DNA from: an uncultured Candidatus Altimarinota bacterium
Lineage (GTDB): Bacteria > Patescibacteriota > Gracilibacteria > BD1-5 > UBA2023
Direction: 5' to 3'
DNA length: 16,964 nucleotides
NCBI GenBank assembly: GCA_938036655.1
Contig: CALHQS010000057.1
Span: forward strand, 1 to 16,964
Shown here: piece by piece, positions 14,869 through 16,964 of the stretch
Numbering within the stretch: position 1 is the stretch's first letter
Layout: every line of letters starts with the position of its first letter
Made by a program: the position numbers and the translations under genes
The notes under the pieces: generated by a model
Database searches by the model: none
The model's input: only the letters and a program-made list of their open reading frames with translations
What the model was told of the DNA's origin: nothing

Positions 14869-16689
14869 ATGAAAGATGGATTTTTGTCGCGAAATATCGT
14901 TGTTCCGTTGAAAAATATTTTCAGCCGTTTCCCGATGGCGGCGCTATTTTCGCTCGGATTTTTTGCGTTTTGGTCGTATTATATTTTTGTAGAAGAAACG
15001 CCAGAACCAGCAGAATTTTATTTTTCACTCACGATGCTTTTTGGATTTTTTCTCTCACTCAGCATCGAACTTTTGCGCGAAAAATATAAAAATAATACCG
15101 TTGCGTGGCTCTATCTTGCGATGGGTGCGTATTTGGGAATTTTTTATTATTTCAATTACAATACCTCGACTTGGTACGAAGAAAATTTTACAATGATTGT
15201 AATGCGACTTTTTGCGTTTGGGCTTTTTCCTTTTTGGATAGCGTACAAATGGGGAGATACAACTGAAGTTCGCTATGACAATTTTTTCAAATCGGTGGTA
15301 AGCAATATTTTTCTCGCGGCAGGAATTTCTATCATTGTGCTTTTGCTCGGAAATATGGCGATTTGGTCGGTTGGAAAATTGTTTGATCTCTACGAAAATT
15401 TTACATTTTTTGATTTTTCGCGGCTCAATGCTTGGTGGAGTCTTTTCTCGATAACGCTTTTTTCTTCGTATTATTTGCTTGCCAATTTTCCTCATTATAA
15501 TGCACAAAATGCGGAAAATCATACACTCACAAAAGCTGAAATTTTTCTCATCAAAAATATTGGCGTACCATTTGTGATTTTGTATTTTGTAATTTTATAC
15601 GCGTACAGCGCGCGCGTACTTCTGAATTTTTGGGATTGGCCGCACGGAATTATTTCGTATCTCGTGATTGTTTTTTCAGCGATTGGATACTACACATATA
15701 TGAAAACTCGGCATCTGGAAGGGGAAAATCGCGTCATCGAAATTTTTCAAAAATATTTGCCGTGGGCGGTATTTTTCCAGCTTTTTATGCTTTTTTATGC
15801 GATTTATTTGCGTATCGCACAATATGGACTCACAACAAATCGTTATTTAGTCGTAATTATCGGTGGTATTTTGCTCATGATTTCACTCTATTTGATGATT
15901 GCAAAGCGAAAGCGCCTCGTGATGATTCCGATGATGTTTTCATGTCTTGCACTTTTTATGTCAATTGGGCCATGGGGGATTTTCGCTCTTCCAAAAACCC
16001 TTCAATACAACGATTTGATAGCAAAACTCGAACAAACTGGCCGCTATCGCGACGGGAAAATTGTTACAGAAAATCTCGAAATGCTCGATTATGAAAATTC
16101 AAAAATAATTCTTGAAAAAATCAATTATTTGTGCAAATCGAGTGATTGTGCATTGATTAAAAAATTATTTGAAAGCATTCTCGAAAATCCAGAAAATTCG
16201 TACAGAATTCACGAAAAAATCGCGGAAAAATTACTGTTACAAGAGGTAATTTATGGTACTCATGAAACCATTCCTGACAATGTGAGAAATTATGATTTAA
16301 CAGCCAAAAAATCGGAAGATAGAAGTGAAAAAATTTCAGGTTATGACTGGTCAATTGGCGGTGCCAACAAATATAGTGATGGATTTGATCACGACAATAC
16401 ACTGAGAAAATCTCAAAATTTCTACGCAATGATTGATAGGAAAAACCTTGTACTCACGCATTATGGCGAAGTGATTGAGACATATGATTTGAGCGATTTT
16501 ATAGCAAAAATCGTTGATGAATTCAAACAAACAAACTCAAAATCAATGAAGTTGCAATTTATTGGAATCGGTGAAAAATATGATATTCAAGCGAATATTT
16601 TATATATTAAAATCGCAGAAAATATTGATACGCACGAACAAAATATTCGTGAAATATATTTTGGCACCGTTCTTCTCAAAGAAAAATAA
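14869..16689 (+). CDS. Large polytopic membrane protein, DUF4153-like
   Basis: The 606-aa product has roughly ten to twelve hydrophobic segments in its first 370 residues. A hydrophilic C-terminal region of about 230 residues follows (from about 375). The segment from about 220 to 280 (TKAEIFLIKNIGVPFVILYF, YAYSARVLLNFWDWPHGIIS) matches what I recall of DUF4153. That family places a Lys/Arg-rich amphipathic helix before membrane helices and a conserved W-P-x-G turn. The family's function is not known, and no catalytic motif is recognisable here. The C-terminal region is rich in charged residues and Asn and has two cysteines close together (LCKSSDC). The gene has its own promoter, an 18-base leader without a Shine-Dalgarno, a TAA stop and a strong terminator, so it is monocistronic. 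The family call is moderate; the gene itself is certain. Confidence 0.8.
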   Translation: MKDGFLSRNIVVPLKNIFSRFPMAALFSLGFFAFWSYYIFVEETPEPAEFYFSLTMLFGFFLSLSIELLREKYKNNTVAWLYLAMGAYLGIFYYFNYNTSTWYEENFTMIVMRLFAFGLFPFWIAYKWGDTTEVRYDNFFKSVVSNIFLAAGISIIVLLLGNMAIWSVGKLFDLYENFTFFDFSRLNAWWSLFSITLFSSYYLLANFPHYNAQNAENHTLTKAEIFLIKNIGVPFVILYFVILYAYSARVLLNFWDWPHGIISYLVIVFSAIGYYTYMKTRHLEGENRVIEIFQKYLPWAVFFQLFMLFYAIYLRIAQYGLTTNRYLVVIIGGILLMISLYLMIAKRKRLVMIPMMFSCLALFMSIGPWGIFALPKTLQYNDLIAKLEQTGRYRDGKIVTENLEMLDYENSKIILEKINYLCKSSDCALIKKLFESILENPENSYRIHEKIAEKLLLQEVIYGTHETIPDNVRNYDLTAKKSEDRSEKISGYDWSIGGANKYSDGFDHDNTLRKSQNFYAMIDRKNLVLTHYGEVIETYDLSDFIAKIVDEFKQTNSKSMKLQFIGIGEKYDIQANILYIKIAENIDTHEQNIREIYFGTVLLKEK

Positions 16690-16714
16690 AATAAGTCCTT
16701 CGGGGCTTATTTTT
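16689..16714 (+). terminator. Intrinsic terminator with TTCG loop
   Basis: The stem AATAAGTCC/GGGCTTATT (one G-U pair) is closed by a TTCG tetraloop and followed by a T-run. It begins at the stop of the DUF4153-like gene. Confidence 0.85.
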
Positions 16715-16724
16715 TATCAAAAAA

Positions 16725-16750
16725 TATTATTGCTAATATTTGCAATAATA
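16725..16750. repeat. Perfect 9-bp inverted repeat upstream of the last gene
   Basis: TATTATTGC (16725-16733) and GCAATAATA (16742-16750) flank an 8-base spacer. A related palindrome, TGCAAA-GT-TTTGCA (16806-16819), lies about 65 bases downstream and shares the TTGCAA core. The region 16715-16860 is otherwise very AT-rich and holds no gene. These may be operator sites or chance in AT-rich DNA. Confidence 0.35.
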
Positions 16751-16862
16751 AAAATCGCTTAATAATAATTAAAATTAGTGGTAAAATTTTCTTAAATAAT
16801 ACTATTGCAAAGTTTTGCATTAATAATTTTTTGAAGATTTTAGAAAAAATGAGGGAAAAAAT

Positions 16863-16889
16863 TTGCCTTTTTTGAAAAAAAAATACAAT
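16863..16889 (+). promoter_or_regulatory. Promoter of the partial gene at the window end
   Basis: The -35 box TTGCCT (16863-16868) and the -10 box TACAAT (16884-16889) are 15 bases apart. The start point near 16896 gives a leader of about 24 bases to ATG 16920. Confidence 0.45.
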
Positions 16890-16919
16890 GAAAATAATTT
16901 ATTTTTAGAATTTTTGTGT

Positions 16920-16964
16920 ATGAAAGTAGCAAATCTTCACGAAATGCTCGTGAAATTGGGTGGC
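16920..16964 (+). CDS. Start of a gene cut by the window end
   Basis: ATG 16920 opens 15 codons (MKVANLHEMLVKLGG) that run off the window. The promoter and leader length match the other genes here, which supports a real start. The N-terminus is too short to identify. A helix ending in Gly-Gly is reminiscent of PilT/PilB-type N-termini, but this cannot be tested with the bases present. Confidence 0.45.
   Translation, partial: MKVANLHEMLVKLGG

Noticed and set aside
1..16964. tRNA, rRNA, CRISPR arrays, insertion sequences, riboswitches
   Set aside because: I looked through the intergenic regions and saw no cloverleaf, repeat-spacer array, transposase gene or terminal repeats. All gaps are short and filled by promoters and terminators.

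Overview
This is an AT-rich chromosomal segment from a bacterium that most likely reads UGA as glycine (genetic code 25). That code is known from the Candidate Phyla Radiation lineages Gracilibacteria (BD1-5) and Absconditabacteria (SR1). Two long genes are cut by in-frame TGA codons, one in an RND transporter and two in an FtsA-linked membrane protein. In all three places the protein family continues directly after the TGA in the same frame. Almost every other gene ends in TAA, and a few in TAG. Gene content fits a small CPR genome: housekeeping functions (MetAP, HtpX, FtsA-like, MscS), a 'baseplate J-like' membrane protein, a DUF4153-like protein and several unknown small proteins. Lineage and code are inferences from these in-frame TGAs.

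Layout. 1-880: methionine aminopeptidase (+). 929-1788: two small paralogous genes of unknown function in tandem (+); the second looks broken. 1869-7387 (- strand operon): an AbrB-type DNA-binding protein, a long lipoprotein membrane-fusion protein and a full-length RND transporter read through one UGA. 7468-8850 (+): an 85-aa two-helix membrane protein and the HtpX protease. 8849-9406 (-): an unknown basic protein with a strong Shine-Dalgarno and an ambiguous TGA end. 9513-10171 (+): a small serine hydrolase. 10221-10676 (-): a small secreted protein. 10800-13641 (-): an FtsA-like ATPase overlapping a 549-aa single-pass membrane protein with two in-frame UGAs. 13792-14793 (+): an MscS channel. 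14869-16689 (+): a large DUF4153-like membrane protein. 16920-end: the start of another gene.

Most genes have their own promoter, with -35 and -10 boxes usually 16 bases apart, and short AT-rich leaders without a Shine-Dalgarno. Intrinsic terminators, often with GAAA, GTAA or TTCG loops, separate the units. Many of the genes concern the envelope: export (RND and adaptor), membrane-protein quality control (HtpX), osmotic release (MscS) and division (FtsA-like). No tRNA, rRNA, CRISPR array, insertion sequence or gene-free stretch over 300 bases was seen.
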